A stretch of DNA of 64,000 nucleotides. Source: Allium sativum (lineage: Eukaryota; Streptophyta; Magnoliopsida; Asparagales; Amaryllidaceae). This document shows, one piece after another, positions 36,739-49,377 of this stretch. A model generated the notes under the pieces. That model searched no databases. It had not been told where the DNA came from and saw nothing but the letters and a program-made list of their open reading frames with translations. The stretch lies in contig CM060915.1 in the NCBI GenBank assembly GCA_030737875.1, forward strand, positions 627,628,786 through 627,692,785, in the 5' to 3' direction. A program made the position numbers and the translations under genes. Positions within the stretch are counted from its first letter, which is position 1. Each line of letters opens with the position of its first letter.

Positions 36739-37043
36739 AGTTAGGTATCAGAGCCTAAGCTTATAAGATCAGAGGAAAAGTAAAAAAATATTTTAAAAAT
36801 AAAGGGTTTTTAAATATAACCAATTTTTGAAAACATATCCCCTCAAGTCATTTAAAATATTTCTTCGATGCTCTTTCTGAATTCTTGTTTCGTCCTTTTT
36901 CAGCATGTTTGGGGCTCCATATTTTCCTGAGGGCATTCCCATTCCTACATGGTTTCATATATACATTAAAGCAACGACACATGTTAGAGTGCAAGAAAAT
37001 GTCCCTCCCCCAGCTGTATCCATTGTAGCTCCACCTCCTCCTC
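36739..37043 (+). pseudogene. Second E3 body: PBS, leader and truncated gag start
   Basis: A clean PBS (GGTATCAGAGCC, 36744-36755) is followed by a leader and a gag start at 36904 (MFGAPYFPEGIPIPTWF). The reading breaks off after the proline codons at about 37043, where third-LTR sequence begins. Confidence 0.8.
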
Positions 37044-37545
37044 TTGTTTGCCTCGCACTCATACATTTTACTCTACTTTCTCACCCAGTGTTATTATCTG
37101 TCTTGACCCCTCTTATCATATGCTTTTGCTAAAAATCACTAGAACTCGTCAGACTTTATGTCTGGCCTTTTTTGTTCCCCTTCTTCCTCTTCCATTTCCG
37201 ACCTCTATTTCTCAGAGCGGGAGTGGTCAGTAGTTGAGATCGTGATTCTTCTTGGACTTGGATAGCTCTCTTTTTCATGTTTCTAGTTCAGTTTATTCTT
37301 CTATTTTTATTGTGATGACCCCTGAGGATATTGTCTATAGTTTTTGTACTCTGATATTACTGAGATAGAAGATTATGGTTTTAGCCTTTGAGATGTAATG
37401 ACCTGTTTTAATTTTTGAAATAAAAGTATGAAATTTTCCACTGAACTTTATACTGTCTTGTGAATTTTAGTTACTGTTTACCTATTGTGTTTCATGAAAC
37501 TTAATGCAATCTCATATGAGTGACATTAACATACGTGGGGTGTCA
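37044..37545 (+). repeat. E3 third LTR, 3' part only
   Basis: From TTGTTTGCCTCGCACTC it aligns with 36243-36738 of the second LTR and ends GGGGTGTCA at 37545. The missing interior plus LTR start were lost in one deletion joining gag to mid-LTR. Confidence 0.82.
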
Positions 37546-38987
37546 CAATATAAGTCTGACACCATCCACTAAATCAACCTGAAACTCAATTTACCTTGGC
37601 AATAACAATCCTTTAACCTCGTTAAAGACATCAGAAAACTCTCATGCAATAGGCACAGGTACAATCCATCCCATGGAGTCTCAGAAAAATATTAAACACT
37701 AACCAATGCCCTATCATCTGGTAGGTAGCGTATCACAACCGTTCACTCTTCCACATTCCTGGTTGTCACCTCAAGCTTCTTGCAATCCACTATGGCAGCA
37801 TATCTCGTGAGCCAGCCTATACCCAAAATAATTCCAAATCCAGTTAAATTCAAAATAAAAAAATCATACACAAAAGGAAACCATAATCCAATATAAGCAT
37901 ACCATCAAAAATCATACAGAGGCTAGTGGATCCTCCTACAGGGATAGTTACAATCCATGGTCATAGGTACCAAAACCTAACATGTATATTAGCTCACTAA
38001 AGATAAAAGAGTACGATGCTTTGGTGTCAAATAAAGCTCAAATATAAACATTTCTGATGGAATACATACCTTGCATCACAACAGTTATCCCTTCCTTTGT
38101 AGCACTAGGAGTTTTATAAGTAGTAGGTGGACAATATCTAATGAATAAACCTTCACAATTTTCTTATCCTTCAAAGGCATCGCGCAACTCTTCTTCAAGT
38201 GACCAGATTTGCCATATTTAAAGAGCTTCTTCTCAGTATTTGGAGCCTTGCAGTCCCTAGAATAATGTCCTTTCCCCATATAGTTATAGCTGGTAACCTC
38301 ACTCTTGCTCTTCTTCTAGCCTTGCTTTCTCTCTTGTTGTCGCTTCCTCTTGTCATTCTAATTCTTCGTATTTCTGCTACATTGATGTGGCTTCGGTTCT
38401 GCCTTTTAGGCAGCACCAACGACGACATTAACTTTCTTCGAAAGCATACTCTCGTTTCTAAGAGCCTTCTCAGCTAGCTCCTTGAATGAAATGCCTATAT
38501 AATCTACTAGTTTCTCACCAAGATACTCTTGAGACTAGTGATAAACTTCTCATTCTTCCTTAACGGAGTAACAAAGAATGTTATCCCATATTTAGACAAA
38601 GCTTCAAATTTAGCTACATACTCGGCAATTGACTTGTCCCTTTGCTTCAACTAAATGAATCTCTTGAAAAGAATAGATATCTACATAGTAGAAATGAACT
38701 TGTCCTCGAACTTGACCATAAACTGCTCTAAGATATCTAGACTTCTGGAATATATACAGTAAAAATGTTTCACCAATCCATAGCTCAACCATTCAGTTGC
38801 CTCAAAGAAAGCATCATCTTCATCATATCATCCACACGAAGATCTCCTGAGATGTGAGTATGTTTATCTGACTAGTTCTAAACTTTAGTAGCTTGTTCCA
38901 TACCGACAAACAGCTTTCCACTAAGAGAACAATAATCCTTATACAACTTAGCAAAATCAACCTTAGGCGCTGGCACAAGAGTGCCAC
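37546..38987 (-). pseudogene. E7 protease and gag remnant
   Basis: The minus strand resumes E7 upstream of RT. A protease-like region lies near 37740-38050. A zinc-knuckle region follows at 38140-38290 (YGKSGHLKKSC preceded by GKGHYSRDCKAP), with first cysteines lost, then Gag capsid sequence to 38987. It ends in GCCAC, the target duplication of T2. In reading order the frame continues across T2 from 50775: the E7 Gag start ending VVIDGG joins a LVPAPKVDFAKLYKDY-like stretch here. Confidence 0.75.
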
Positions 38988-39616
38988 TGTAACACCCCAC
39001 GCCTGCTAGGGTCACTCACTGAGGGAATGCCATAGCATCGGTGGAGTATTTTAGTGAATATAGAACAGAAAAATTACAACAAGACAGATATAAATAGTAC
39101 TTGAAATTTTAAAACATCATCTCATAACAGCGGAAATAAACATGTCTGGTTACATCATAAAACCATGATAAAAGTCAAGTACAATATCCGTCAAAATAAA
39201 GAAGTACATAATCCCACTCTCTCATACAATAGCCATGACAAAAGGAAAGATAACTGGAGCTTTACATCTACTCAAGCTCCTCAAGACTGGAACAGCAATC
39301 CGATCAAGCTCTACTACTGCTAGGATCCACCGTAGGACCTGAGGGTTGGGAAAAAGATAGAAACAACGGGGTCAGACATAAGTCTGAGTGAGTCCTATAA
39401 CTTTAACAATACAATCATTAAAGTAACCAGAGAAGACATAAACTTGACCTACGGTAATATCTGGGGATGAATGGCTACACTAAGCAGCTTGGTAGACTTA
39501 GAATAAACTAAGATAACCGTCAGGACGCATCTACCCACCCAAGGATAATTACTAACTGCACCACACCAGTCATTCCTACTTAAAGGTTGATCCCTTCCTA
39601 GAACTTAGAAAATTTC

Positions 39617-39765
39617 CCCAGTAGTTTCATGTACCCCTAGCCCACTACATAGGTGCCGTCTGCCCCTATCTCCACTAGGTGTACTCAGTAATTCTTACCC
39701 AGTAGTTTCGTGTACCCCTACATAGGTGCCGTCTGCCCCTATCTTCATTAGGTGTACCCACTACT
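39617..39765. repeat. 81 bp imperfect tandem duplication, T2 3' LTR
   Basis: Units start at 39617 and 39698 (CCCAGTAGTTTC(A/G)TGTACCCCTA...). The unit is the counterpart of the 100 bp duplication in T1, but the second unit lacks the GCCCACTA stretch, so the duplication evolved separately or was trimmed. Confidence 0.8.
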
Positions 39766-40336
39766 CCCCATCGATCGGCTCCCTACCGTAGATACCCGTG
39801 CTGGTCCCACAGTGGGGTGTATCACTCCCCTAAAGTGGCTACCCAATACTAACGGTGCACGGCTTTATATCTACACGATGCAACAACGGCTTATCTACCA
39901 GCCCGGGCCCACACACGCATATGAAGCCCGTTGGACTTGCGTTGCCACCGCTAACCCGTTTTGGCCTCTTATAATCAAGCCCAATATGCGTGTCCCGTCA
40001 CTCGACATGGGTCGAGCCCACAAAGATACGTTTGGGATATTGGTTGAAATGGGCCCCCACAAGCTACCCCCTTAAGCTTGTCAAATATCTAGTGTATCCC
40101 ACTTAACCCTTTAATCGTGTTTAATTACATGTTTCCACTTGGTTAAGTATTCTAATCGTATTTTCTATTGCCACCCAAGGCAACCCACTAGATTCCACAT
40201 GCCACCCAAGGCAACCACAAAATTTCCTCATGCCACCCAAGGCACCCACTTAACCCCTCATGTCCCACTACATGCTACTATGGTTAAGTGTTTCTTAATT
40301 AATTAAGACCGTGATCTCCCATAAAGACCTCCCACA

Positions 40337-40532
40337 TTAGACTGGCCGTTATGACCGCCTGGTTAAGCCGGTAGAATCCGGGCAGTCTTACGTCATAACA
40401 GAGTCTAACCTCGTGTGTTTACCTTAATCACGTATTTAATTTATGGCTAAGACCTCTCACATTGGGCTGACATTTGTAGCAACTGGTTAAGCCGGTTGGG
40501 TCCGGGCAGTTTTACACTACAAATGAGTCCAA
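40337..40532. other. Twin covarying stem-loops, T2 3' LTR
   Basis: Hairpin 1 is 40337-40408: TTAGACT with AGTCTAA, and inner stem GTTATGAC (40348-40355) with GTCATAAC (40392-40399). Hairpin 2 is 40462-40532: TTGGGCT with AGTCCAA, and inner stem ATTTGTAG (40472-40479) with CTACAAAT (40517-40524). Both inner stems differ from T1 and still pair perfectly. The loops share CTGGTTAAGCCGGT and TCCGGGCAG. Confidence 0.78.
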
Positions 40533-40914
40533 CCTCGTGTCTTAGTCGATTAATTACACCTAATTAATCACCCCCATATTAATTATCCCTAATTAATATC
40601 AAGTTTTCCATAACATGGGTAGACCTAACTCAATAGGTAAATTCCCATGGGGTAGACCTAACTCAATAGGTAAATTCCCACTTATGGTAATTTATTTTTT
40701 TATGGTATGCTTAATCATACCCAATCATTCATTTATTAACATATTTACCAACCCCTTCGTTCCCCACGTAAATCGTTCTCATTTCATGACATAACAAAAG
40801 GGGAAGATCATCACAAATATCATGGGTTTAGCATACAACTTTGTCATGGGTTAAGAGGATGTCAACTTGCATATATGAGCATATATTAACCCAACTACAT
40901 ATAAACCCAAACTT

Positions 40915-41480
40915 GCATACTATCATACACGTGATTTGCATAACATGTTGCATATGAGCTTGCATATTATCATACACATATCTTGCATAACATGTTGAAC
41001 TTGCATATAGGCATTCTCATAACTTGCATAACATGTTAAACATGCATTTAAGCATACACATAACTTGCATAAGCATTCACATACTTGCATAAGCATCCAC
41101 ATACTTGCATAAGCATTCACATACTTGCATAAACATGAATAACTTGCATATCATGTCATTTAAGCATATACATATCTTGCATAAGCATTCATATACTCGC
41201 ATAAGCATGCATAACTTGCATATCACATAAATCTTGCATTTAAACATATACATGACTTGCATAAGCATCCATACACTTGCATAAGCATGATTAACTTGCA
41301 TATTACTTTAAACTTGCATTTAAACATATACTTATCTTGCCTAACTTACTTTATTAAACATGCATAATTCCACTCATTAAATATGCATAAATCCACTTGT
41401 TAAGCATGCATATACCAACTTGTTAAACATGCATAAATCAACTTATTAAGCATGCATAAACCAACTTATCAAATATGCAT
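40915..41480. repeat. ACTTGCATAAGCAT-type minisatellite, T2 3' LTR
   Basis: Many imperfect units of about 18-22 bp built on CTTGCATAAGCAT(C/T)CACA, fading into AACATGCATAAATCAACTTATT units after 41360. On the minus strand they give repetitive peptide shadows that are not genes. Confidence 0.85.
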
Positions 41481-41966
41481 AAACATAGAACAACATAGAG
41501 TAACATATCATTATACATGATTCAAACTCACTAATCCGCATTTAAGACCATAAGTCTCATTACACCCAATCTACTTACTTTAACAATTGGTGTTAAAGTG
41601 ATAGAAACTCACCAAACTCAAGATTAGCAACCTTATGAAATAGAATTAGTTGCAAACTATGAAGATAATGATGATTAGAGATTGATTAGAGAGGGATTAG
41701 CTTGTAACTTCCTTCATGAACTAGTGGAGGCCATGCTCAAATTTCGATTTGCCATAGTTTAGTTACGAGACTTAATTATGAATGAATTAGGGTAGGGTTG
41801 GGGTCTTATTTATAGGATTAGGTGAGTGTTTTAGGCCCTTAGATTAACCCTAGATTAGATTAGGACCCTTAGATTTAGGAAATCTCTAGAACCAGCCCTC
41901 CTAGCCAGCCTGAAACCCAACCTGGTGCAACCTGGTGCACCCAGGTTCACTGAACGGTGCCACCCT

Positions 41967-42058
41967 GTCGACAGGCAAGTCGACAGGCATGTCGACACCC
42001 CTGTCGACAGGCCTGTCGACAGCCCTATCGACATGGGTTGGGCGGGAAGTTTCCCGCC
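41967..42058. promoter_or_regulatory. U3 palindrome module, T2 3' LTR
   Basis: Five GTCGAC sites and a sixth reading ATCGAC are spaced at 11-16 bp. GGCGGGAAGTTTCCCGCC (42041-42058) follows, with TTTCCCGC kept on the plus strand. The arrangement is the same as in T1 although the surrounding sequence differs. Confidence 0.6.
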
Positions 42059-42307
42059 TAACCCCGCCTGGCCCATTCCAAATCTGAATATTTAAAATTT
42101 TAAATCTGTTTTAGTTTTGAATTTTCTGCAAACTTCATCGGGCCATAACTGGGCCATACGGACTCCGATTTTCGAAAACTCGGACTCTATTTCGCGTATT
42201 TTTCCGAGACGAACGTAATGACGCAGCCCGTTTCCCCTAATTCCCACATCTGAATTTATCTTGTGATTAGTGAATTTTAGTATTAACCCAAAATTCGGGG
42301 TGTTACA

Positions 42308-42320
42308 TTCTCCCCTCCTT
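42308..42320 (-). other. T2 polypurine tract
   Basis: AAGGAGGGGAGAA on the minus strand next to the 3' LTR. A GATTTCG/CGAAATC stem sits just upstream (42325-42342), shared with T1. Confidence 0.93.
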
Positions 42321-42860
42321 AAAGGATTTCGTCCCCGAAATCTCTAAGCTAAGGAGAATGCATATCCTACCATCCAAACAACCATCTACTCAAACCATCA
42401 ACCACTGGCATCCATTGTCCTTAAAACAATTTCTAATGATGTATGAGCATATGCAAAAAGTGTGTGTATATGTTCCCTATCTAATGTATGAACATATGCA
42501 AATCATGATAGTGCCATGCATCCATTATGTATGCGAGAAAACCCTATCGACACATACAATATCTACATGAGTGCACAATCATTCACCAAAATGCATCATC
42601 CATGTGATAACACAACCATTATACATCCATAAATATATCTTCCTACACACAATTTTATGCAATATGCAATATGAAGTGACTGAGCCGATCTAGTGCCTAG
42701 AGTGTGTGTATATGCATCCACGAGCAACCACTAGCAAACACTTGCATCCACTTGCATCCATCAACCATAACATGTCTCAAACACATGTTTCAACCATAGG
42801 TTTACCCTATTTAAAGGTCAAAGGTACTACCGAGAGGACATACTAAAGATAAGATAAGTA
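42321..42860 (-). other. T2 3' untranslated region
   Basis: Noncoding; it aligns with the T1 3' region. The block around 42655-42800 (GAAGTGACTGAGCCGATCTAGTGCC) is nearly identical between the two families and could be under constraint. Confidence 0.75.
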
Positions 42861-45800
42861 CTAGACAAGCGATAAAGGAGAAAGTAAAGTCATACCCTCA
42901 AAAAGAAATGGGTACAATGAAAGCATCTTCGCTTCCGTTTCCCAAGTTGCGTTGCTCTCATCTTCTCCCCATTGTACTTTGACTAGCTGAACCTCTCTGT
43001 TTCTCAACTTCCTAGTCTCTGACCCAAGGATGCGAGTAGGAGCTCGTCGAATAGTCGCATCACGCTCTACCTCTATATCTCTAAGCAAGCTCGGCTCTAC
43101 CACCTCTGCGGTCTCATGTAAGCACTTCCTCAGATGTGATACATGGAATACATCATGAACACCACTAAGTCTGTCGGGCAACTCCACCCTATATGCCATC
43201 CGTCCAATCCTTTCCTTGATAGTAAACGGCCCAACAAACCTCGGTGCTAACTTCCCCACGGATCCGAAGCGAACAACATTTCTCAACGGAGATACCTTAA
43301 CAAAAACCATATCCCCAACCTCAAACTCAAGATCCGTTCTTCTCTTGTCCGCATAAGATTTTTGCCTATCCTGCGCTGCTTTCATCCTTCTTCGAATCAA
43401 ATCGATCTTCTCTGAAGTCTCCCTAACCATATCAGGCCCAAGCAAGATCTTATCCGTAGATTCCCACCAACATGTAGGTGATCGACAAGGCCTTCCATAG
43501 AGAGCTTCGAAAGGAGCCATCCCAATACTGGACTGAAAGCTGTTATTATATGCGAACTCCACCAATGGAAGATGCTCTTCCCATGTACCTCCAAAATCTA
43601 AGATACAAAGCCTCAAAAGGTCTTCTAGAACACGATTCACCCTCTCAGTCTGGCCGTCTGTCTGAGGATGATATGCGGTGCTCAGACACAATTGAGTCCC
43701 CACTGCTTCTTGCAAACTTCTCCAGAACTCGCTAGTGAAGATAGGATCTCGATCACTCACTATGCTAGAGGGTACCCCATGCAATCGAACTATCTCTCGA
43801 AGATATACTGAAGCTAACCATGGAGCGGTCCTCTTGCTCTTTACAGGTATGAAATGGGCGCTCTTAGTAAGTCTATCTACCACCACCCAAATTCCTGTAT
43901 TACCCTTCCTCGATCTGGGTAACCCGTCAATAAAATCCATCGAGACGCTATCCCACTTCCATTGCGGAACCTCCAACGGGTGAAGCAACCCACCTGGTTT
44001 CCTTTGCTCCGCCTTCACTTGCTGGCACACCAAACATCGAGCGACATACTCGGCCACATCTTTCTTCATACCGGCCCAGAAGAAAACCCTCTTCATATCT
44101 TGGTACATCTTATCCCCACCGGGATGAATGGTCATCCTAGAACGGTGTGCATTATCAAGAATAGCCTTCCTCAACCCTTCATCTAGCGGTACACAAAGTC
44201 TACCGTCCCTACGCAAGCACCCCCTATCGTCTAGGGTGTACCTACTCAAATGGCTGGACGACTCCCCCCTTATGAGCTTCTCTATCAACTCAACCAACTG
44301 TGGGTCGTCCCTCTGGGCTTCCCCAATTCGCCCCAAAAGAGTAGGTCTAACTTCCAAAGAAGCTAGCAAACCGGGTACATAATCAATGGAAGGTCTGAAA
44401 TCAAACATCGAGATAAATTCCAAGCTTCGTCGTTCCACGAACAATGGACTCAAGGACAACCTCTTCCTACTCAAGGCGTCCGCCACCACGTTACCCCTAC
44501 CAGGGGTATACGCTATCTCGAAATCATAGGATGCTAAAAACTCCATCCACCTTTGCTGTCTTAAGTTTAAATCTTTCTGAGAGAATAAGTACTTCAATGA
44601 TTTATGGTCAGTGAACAACTCGAATCTCTCACCAAGAAGATAATGGCGCCAAATCTTAAGCGCAAAAACAATAGCGGCCAGCTCGAGATCATGGGTAGGG
44701 TAATTTTTCTCATGTGCCCTCAACTGCCTTCCACCATAGGCTATTACCCTTCCCTCTTGCATTAAGACTGCGCCAAGTCCTGTCCCACAGGCATCAGTAT
44801 AGACAACAAATGGCTTGCTCCCATCTGGCAACACTAAAACTGGAGCAGTGGTTAAAGCTCTCTTTAACCGTCGGAACGCATCATCACAATCTACGTCCCA
44901 TGTGAAAACAAGATTCTTCTTCGTCAAGCGGGTTAATGGGGCTGATATCTTCGCGAAGTCTTTGATAAACTTCCTATAATAACCCGCCAACCCCAAGAAA
45001 CTTCTTACTTCGGTAGCATTCTTCGGAACCTTCCAATCCTGAATTGATACTACCTTCGCGGGATCCACAGCTATCCCTTCCTTGGAGACCACGTGCCCCA
45101 AGAATCGCACCTCCTTCCTCCAGAAGTGACATTTAGAGAATTTAGCCTTAAGGCTATGCGCTCGAAGAGTCTTCAACACTTCCCCAAGATGTAGGGCATG
45201 CCCTTCTTCACTCTTAGAAAATACTAAGATATCGTCCACAAAGACCACCACGAATTTATTAAGGAACTCCCTGAACACCCTACTCATCAAATCAACAAAG
45301 TATGCAGGGGCGTTCGTCAACCCAAATGGCATCACCAGCCACTCATAGAAACCATCCGGAGTCCTAAAGGCAGTCTTGTCTATGCTATCCTCAGCCACTC
45401 TCAACTGATGAAACCCCGTGGCCAAGTCCAACTGAGAAAATACTGAAGCGCCAACCAACTGATCGAAAAGATCATCTATCCTCGGCAATGGGTGTCTATT
45501 CTTCTTTGTGAGCTTGTTGAGTTCTCTATAGTCTACACAAAGTCTGAGGGACCCATCCGCCTTCGTAGCAAAAACTACTGGAGCACCCCACTCCGATATA
45601 CTTCGTCTTATGAACCCCTTCTCAAGTAACTCCCCTACTTGCTTATGGAGTTCCCTCCTCTCACGAGGAGCCATGTGGCGCACTGGTAAAGATACCGGTT
45701 TAGCATTATCCACCAGATATATTCGGAAGTCAATCTCCCGCTTCGGAGGTAAGCCCTTCACCTCCTCAAACACATCCGGATATTCCCGGACCACTCTAAC

Positions 45801-47249
45801 AGATTGCAAACTCTCGACCGAAGCGTCAAGTGATTCAAGATAACTTAGCATAACAGAGTCCCTGGGATTACAAGAAATCTCGAGAGTGTTACCCAAGCGG
45901 GTCATGAGCCTAACAACTCTCCTTTCGCAATCAAGAACGGCACCATTACTGGATAACCAGTCCATGCCCAAAATCAACCCATAGCCCGTGAAGCTCAACA
46001 CAAAAGCATCACATCTAAACTCAATGCTAAGTATAGAAATCTTCAAACCCAAACATATCATGGACAAATAAGTGGAGCCCCCAACTGGGTTTGAAACAAC
46101 CAAGGGATCATCTACCAGACTGGTGTCTAAGTGCAGTGACTCAACTAATGATGATGAGATAAACGAATGCGATGCGCCTGAATCAAACAATGTACGGACA
46201 GGATGATCAAATAGAAAGACCAGACTTTCAACGGAGATAGTTCTACCTCTTTCCTGAATTGGTGGAACCGCGAGAGCCTGTACTTGCCCCCTAGCCTGAC
46301 CCGGTGCCATAAGAGCTTGCACCTGTCCTCCTGAGGTAGACCCCGTCCTTTGCCCCTTCTTAGGGCAATCTTTCACTAAATGCCCTGCTTCCCCACAGTG
46401 GAAGCAGCCGGTCTTCTTCTTCTTGCGACAATCCTTGCTTAGGTGGCCAGGTGTCCCACAATTGAAACACTTCTTCTTCTTGCTCTTGCCACCGTTGCCT
46501 TTCCCACCTTTGCTTTGTTGTTGCTGAGGTCTCTTTTGATCTCCCTTCTTCTCGGGTGCCTTATTAGCATTAGGACCCTTCTCTTCCTCATACATGAGTG
46601 CCATGTCAACTAGCTTCTCAAAGGTGGCCCCCATAGGGATGTGAGTCATAGCCAACCCATGCATCGGTTCATTCAAGCCTTTCACGAACCTCAAAGCCTT
46701 CTTCTCCGGTGTATTCACCATGTCTAGGCCAAACCTTGCCAATTGATTAAACTTATTAACATACTCCTTCACCGAGAGATTTCCTTGCTTTAGAGTCAAG
46801 AATCTTTCCATATACAAGTTTTCCTCCGCCCTTGAGAGAAACTTTGCCACAAATCTTTGCCTAAAATCCGCCCAAGAGTCAACGGGGCGTTCTCCATTAG
46901 TGACCTCCCACCAGAATGAGGCCTCTCCCTTCATTAACCAAGCAGCCAACTTGACTTTCTTTCCTTCTTCCATCTCAAAGATATCTATCAACTCTTCCAC
47001 CTCCTTAAGCCAATCTCTAGCCTCCACAAAAGTTTCAGATCCTTGAAAAGGTTTCCCTCCCATAGCTTTAAATTCCTTGCAAGTCTTAGCAAAAGTATCC
47101 GTGCGAGGAGGAGGGGGAGGAGGAAGATCGGGTGCTACGGTTGGTGGAGGAACATTTGCTGGACCCGCAGTGGTGGCCCTAGCCTCCATCAATCTCCTAT
47201 ACCATACTGGTACCGTCACACCCTCTGGAAAGATAAGATTCTCGGCCAT
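42861..47249 (-). CDS. gag-pol: T2 Gag-Pol polyprotein, intact, 1462 residues
   Basis: A single uninterrupted frame begins [10 protein letters not shown]; this ATG is the first after the PBS and matches T1. Gag capsid spans about residues 55-225, with CCHC knuckles at 261-274 and 282-295. Protease has D356-S-G at its active site. RT covers about 495-740 with catalytic D608 and FVDD 670-673. RNase H is about 810-930 (D819, E856, D881, D924). The integrase zinc finger is H1035, H1042, C1072, C1075, and the DD35E core is D1105, D1166, E1202. A GPF motif lies at 1340-1342 and a chromodomain at about 1406-1450. No key residue is missing. Gag and Pol are fused in frame, as common in Tekay elements, so the Gag:Pol ratio must be set after translation or by another route. 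Confidence 0.97.
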   Translation of the reverse strand: MAENLIFPEGVTVPVWYRRLMEARATTAGPANVPPPTVAPDLPPPPPPRTDTFAKTCKEFKAMGGKPFQGSETFVEARDWLKEVEELIDIFEMEEGKKVKLAAWLMKGEASFWWEVTNGERPVDSWADFRQRFVAKFLSRAEENLYMERFLTLKQGNLSVKEYVNKFNQLARFGLDMVNTPEKKALRFVKGLNEPMHGLAMTHIPMGATFEKLVDMALMYEEEKGPNANKAPEKKGDQKRPQQQQSKGGKGNGGKSKKKKCFNCGTPGHLSKDCRKKKKTGCFHCGEAGHLVKDCPKKGQRTGSTSGGQVQALMAPGQARGQVQALAVPPIQERGRTISVESLVFLFDHPVRTLFDSGASHSFISSSLVESLHLDTSLVDDPLVVSNPVGGSTYLSMICLGLKISILSIEFRCDAFVLSFTGYGLILGMDWLSSNGAVLDCERRVVRLMTRLGNTLEISCNPRDSVMLSYLESLDASVESLQSVRVVREYPDVFEEVKGLPPKREIDFRIYLVDNAKPVSLPVRHMAPRERRELHKQVGELLEKGFIRRSISEWGAPVVFATKADGSLRLCVDYRELNKLTKKNRHPLPRIDDLFDQLVGASVFSQLDLATGFHQLRVAEDSIDKTAFRTPDGFYEWLVMPFGLTNAPAYFVDLMSRVFREFLNKFVVVFVDDILVFSKSEEGHALHLGEVLKTLRAHSLKAKFSKCHFWRKEVRFLGHVVSKEGIAVDPAKVVSIQDWKVPKNATEVRSFLGLAGYYRKFIKDFAKISAPLTRLTKKNLVFTWDVDCDDAFRRLKRALTTAPVLVLPDGSKPFVVYTDACGTGLGAVLMQEGRVIAYGGRQLRAHEKNYPTHDLELAAIVFALKIWRHYLLGERFELFTDHKSLKYLFSQKDLNLRQQRWMEFLASYDFEIAYTPGRGNVVADALSRKRLSLSPLFVERRSLEFISMFDFRPSIDYVPGLLASLEVRPTLLGRIGEAQRDDPQLVELIEKLIRGESSSHLSRYTLDDRGCLRRDGRLCVPLDEGLRKAILDNAHRSRMTIHPGGDKMYQDMKRVFFWAGMKKDVAEYVARCLVCQQVKAEQRKPGGLLHPLEVPQWKWDSVSMDFIDGLPRSRKGNTGIWVVVDRLTKSAHFIPVKSKRTAPWLASVYLREIVRLHGVPSSIVSDRDPIFTSEFWRSLQEAVGTQLCLSTAYHPQTDGQTERVNRVLEDLLRLCILDFGGTWEEHLPLVEFAYNNSFQSSIGMAPFEALYGRPCRSPTCWWESTDKILLGPDMVRETSEKIDLIRRRMKAAQDRQKSYADKRRTDLEFEVGDMVFVKVSPLRNVVRFGSVGKLAPRFVGPFTIKERIGRMAYRVELPDRLSGVHDVFHVSHLRKCLHETAEVVEPSLLRDIEVERDATIRRAPTRILGSETRKLRNREVQLVKVQWGEDESNATWETEAKMLSLYPFLFEGMTLLSPLSLV

Positions 47250-47428
47250 GCTGAAACGAAAAAGGAAAGATTCAAAACGAAGGATTCGAAGGATATAGAT
47301 ATGGCTATTGGGGATTATGCTTTTCTTTCAAAAACTTTTCTCTTAAAAGACATGTTTTTGAAAATATCTTTTCCAAAAATGTTTTAGAAAATAGTTTTCT
47401 AAAAATTTTATCTGTTCCGGTAACCTTT
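47250..47428 (-). other. T2 leader between PBS and gag
   Basis: About 180 bp, AT-rich, without an upstream ATG frame of note on the minus strand. Confidence 0.7.
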
Positions 47429-47440
47429 GCTCTGATACCA
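47429..47440 (-). other. T2 primer-binding site, tRNA-iMet type
   Basis: TGGTATCAGAGC on the minus strand, separated by CG from the 5' LTR. Confidence 0.95.
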
Positions 47441-48079
47441 CGTGTAACACCCCACGCCTGCTAGGGTCACTCACTGAGGGAATGCCATAGCATCGGTGGA
47501 GTATTTTAGTGAATATAGAACAGAAAAATTACAACAAGACAGATATAAATAGTACTTGAAATTTTAAAACATCATCTCATAACAGCGGAAATAAACATGT
47601 CTGGTTACATCATAAAACCATGATAAAAGTCAAGTACAATATCCGTCAAAATAAAGAAGTACATAATCCCACTCTCTCATACAATAGCCATGACAAAAGG
47701 AAAGATAACTGGATAACTGGAGCTTTACATCTACTCAAGCTCCTCAAGACTGGAACAGCAATCCGATCAAGCTCTACTACTGCTAGGATCCACCGTAGGA
47801 CCTGAGGGTTGGGAAAAAGATAGAAACAACGGGGTCAGACATAAGTCTGAGTGAGTCCTATAACTTTAACAATACAATCATTAAAGTAACCAGAGAAGAC
47901 ATAAACTTGACCTACGGTAATATCTGGGGATGAATGGCTACACTAAGCAGCTTGGTAGACTTAGAATAAACTAAGATAACCGTCGGGACGCATCTACCCA
48001 CCCAAGGATAATTACTAACTGCACCACACCAGTCATTCCTACTTAAAGGTTGATCCCTTCCTAGAACTTAGAAAATTTC

Positions 48080-48228
48080 CCCAGTAGTTTCATGTACCCC
48101 TAGCCCACTACATAGGTGCCGTCTGCCCCTATATCCACTAGGTGTACTCAGTAATTCTTACCCAGTAGTTTCGTGTACCCCTACATAGGTGCCGTCTGCC
48201 CCTATCTTCATTAGGTGTACCCACTACT
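48080..48228. repeat. 81 bp imperfect tandem duplication, T2 5' LTR
   Basis: Same as 39617-39765; one base differs (CTATATCC for CTATCTCC). Confidence 0.8.
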
Positions 48229-48799
48229 CCCCATCGATCGGCTCCCTACCGTAGATACCTGTGCTGGTCCCACAGTGGGGTGTATCACTCCCCTAAAGTG
48301 GCTACCCAATACTAACGGTGCACGGCTTTATATCTACACGATGCAACAACGGCTTATCTACCAGCCCGGGCCCACACACGCATATGAAGCCCGTTGGACT
48401 TGCGTTGCCACCGCTAACCCGTTTTGGCCTCTTATAATCAAGCCCAATATGCGTGTCCCGTCACTCGACATGGGTCGAGCCCACAAAGATACGTTTGGGA
48501 TATTGGTTGAAATGGGCCCCCACAAGCTACCCCCTTAAGCTTGTCAAATATCTAGTGTATCCCACTTAACCCTTTAATCGTGTTTAATTACATGTTTCCA
48601 CTTGGTTAAGTATTCTAATCGTATTTTCTATTGCCACCCAAGGCAACCCACTAGATTCCACATGCCACCCAAGGCAACCACAAAATTTCCTCATGCCACC
48701 CAAGGCACCCACTTAACCCCTCATGTCCCACTACATGCTACTATGGTTAAGTGTTTCTTAATTAATTAAGACCGTGATCTCCCATAAAGACCTCCCACA

Positions 48800-48995
48800 T
48801 TAGACTGGCCGTTATGACCGCCTGGTTAAGCCGGTAGAATCCGGGCAGTCTTACGTCATAACAGAGTCTAACCTCGTGTGTTTACCTTAATCACGTATTT
48901 AATTTATGGCTAAGACCTCTCACATTGGGCTGACATTTGTAGCAACTGGTTAAGCCGGTTGGGTCCGGGCAGTTTTACACTACAAATGAGTCCAA
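48800..48995. other. Twin covarying stem-loops, T2 5' LTR
   Basis: Hairpin 1 is 48800-48871 and hairpin 2 is 48925-48995, identical to the 3' LTR copies. They lie about 1.3-1.5 kb downstream of the TATA motif, within the predicted R-U5 RNA. Confidence 0.78.
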
Positions 48996-49377
48996 CCTCG
49001 TGTCTTAGTCGATTAATTACACCTAATTAATCACCCCCATATTAATTATCCCTAATTAATATCAAGTTTTCCATAACATGGGTAGACCTAACTCAATAGG
49101 TAAATTCCCATGGGGTAGACCTAACTCAATAGGTAAATTCCCACTTATGGTAATTTATTTTTTTATGGTATGCTTAATCATACCCAATCATTCATTTATT
49201 AACATATTTACCAACCCCTTCGTTCCCCACGTAAATCGTTCTCATTTCATGACATAACAAAAGGGGAAGATCATCACAAATATCATGGGTTTAGCATACA
49301 ACTTTGTCATGGGTTAAGAGGATGTCAACTTGCATATATGAGCATATATTAACCCAACTACATATAAACCCAAACTT

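Larger units (their letters stand above)
26775..37545 (+). mobile_element. E3: compound three-LTR Tekay-like element, decayed
   Basis: The order on the plus strand is LTR (26775-29306), PBS, gag-pol, PPT, LTR (34371-36738), a second PBS with gag start, then directly the last 0.5 kb of a third LTR ending at 37545. The flanks CTATA (26770-26774) and CAATA (37546-37550) differ at one base and are probably the target duplication. The surrounding E7 pol sequence is continuous across it. This is the pattern expected from recombination between tandem or nested copies followed by an internal deletion. Confidence 0.85.
38988..42307 (-). repeat. T2 3' LTR, 3320 bp
   Basis: It is bounded by TGTAACACCCC and GGGGTGTTACA. 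It matches 47443-50770 except for scattered substitutions and lack of an 8 bp slip (GATAACTG repeated once more in the other copy near 47705). A TATTTATA block (41807-41814; TATAAATA on minus) is the promoter equivalent. Confidence 0.96.

Noticed and set aside
40923..41301. Minus-strand frames rich in MQVCECLCK-type peptides, repeated at 49386-49764
   Set aside because: They are translations of the CTTGCATAAGCAT minisatellite, not genes.
40915..41480. Possible CRISPR array
   Set aside because: Units are short and contiguous without unique spacers, the genome is a plant, and there are no cas genes.
41855..42076. Minus frame with repeated STGLSTG residues
   Set aside because: It is produced by the GTCGAC cluster in U3; it is duplicated with the LTR.
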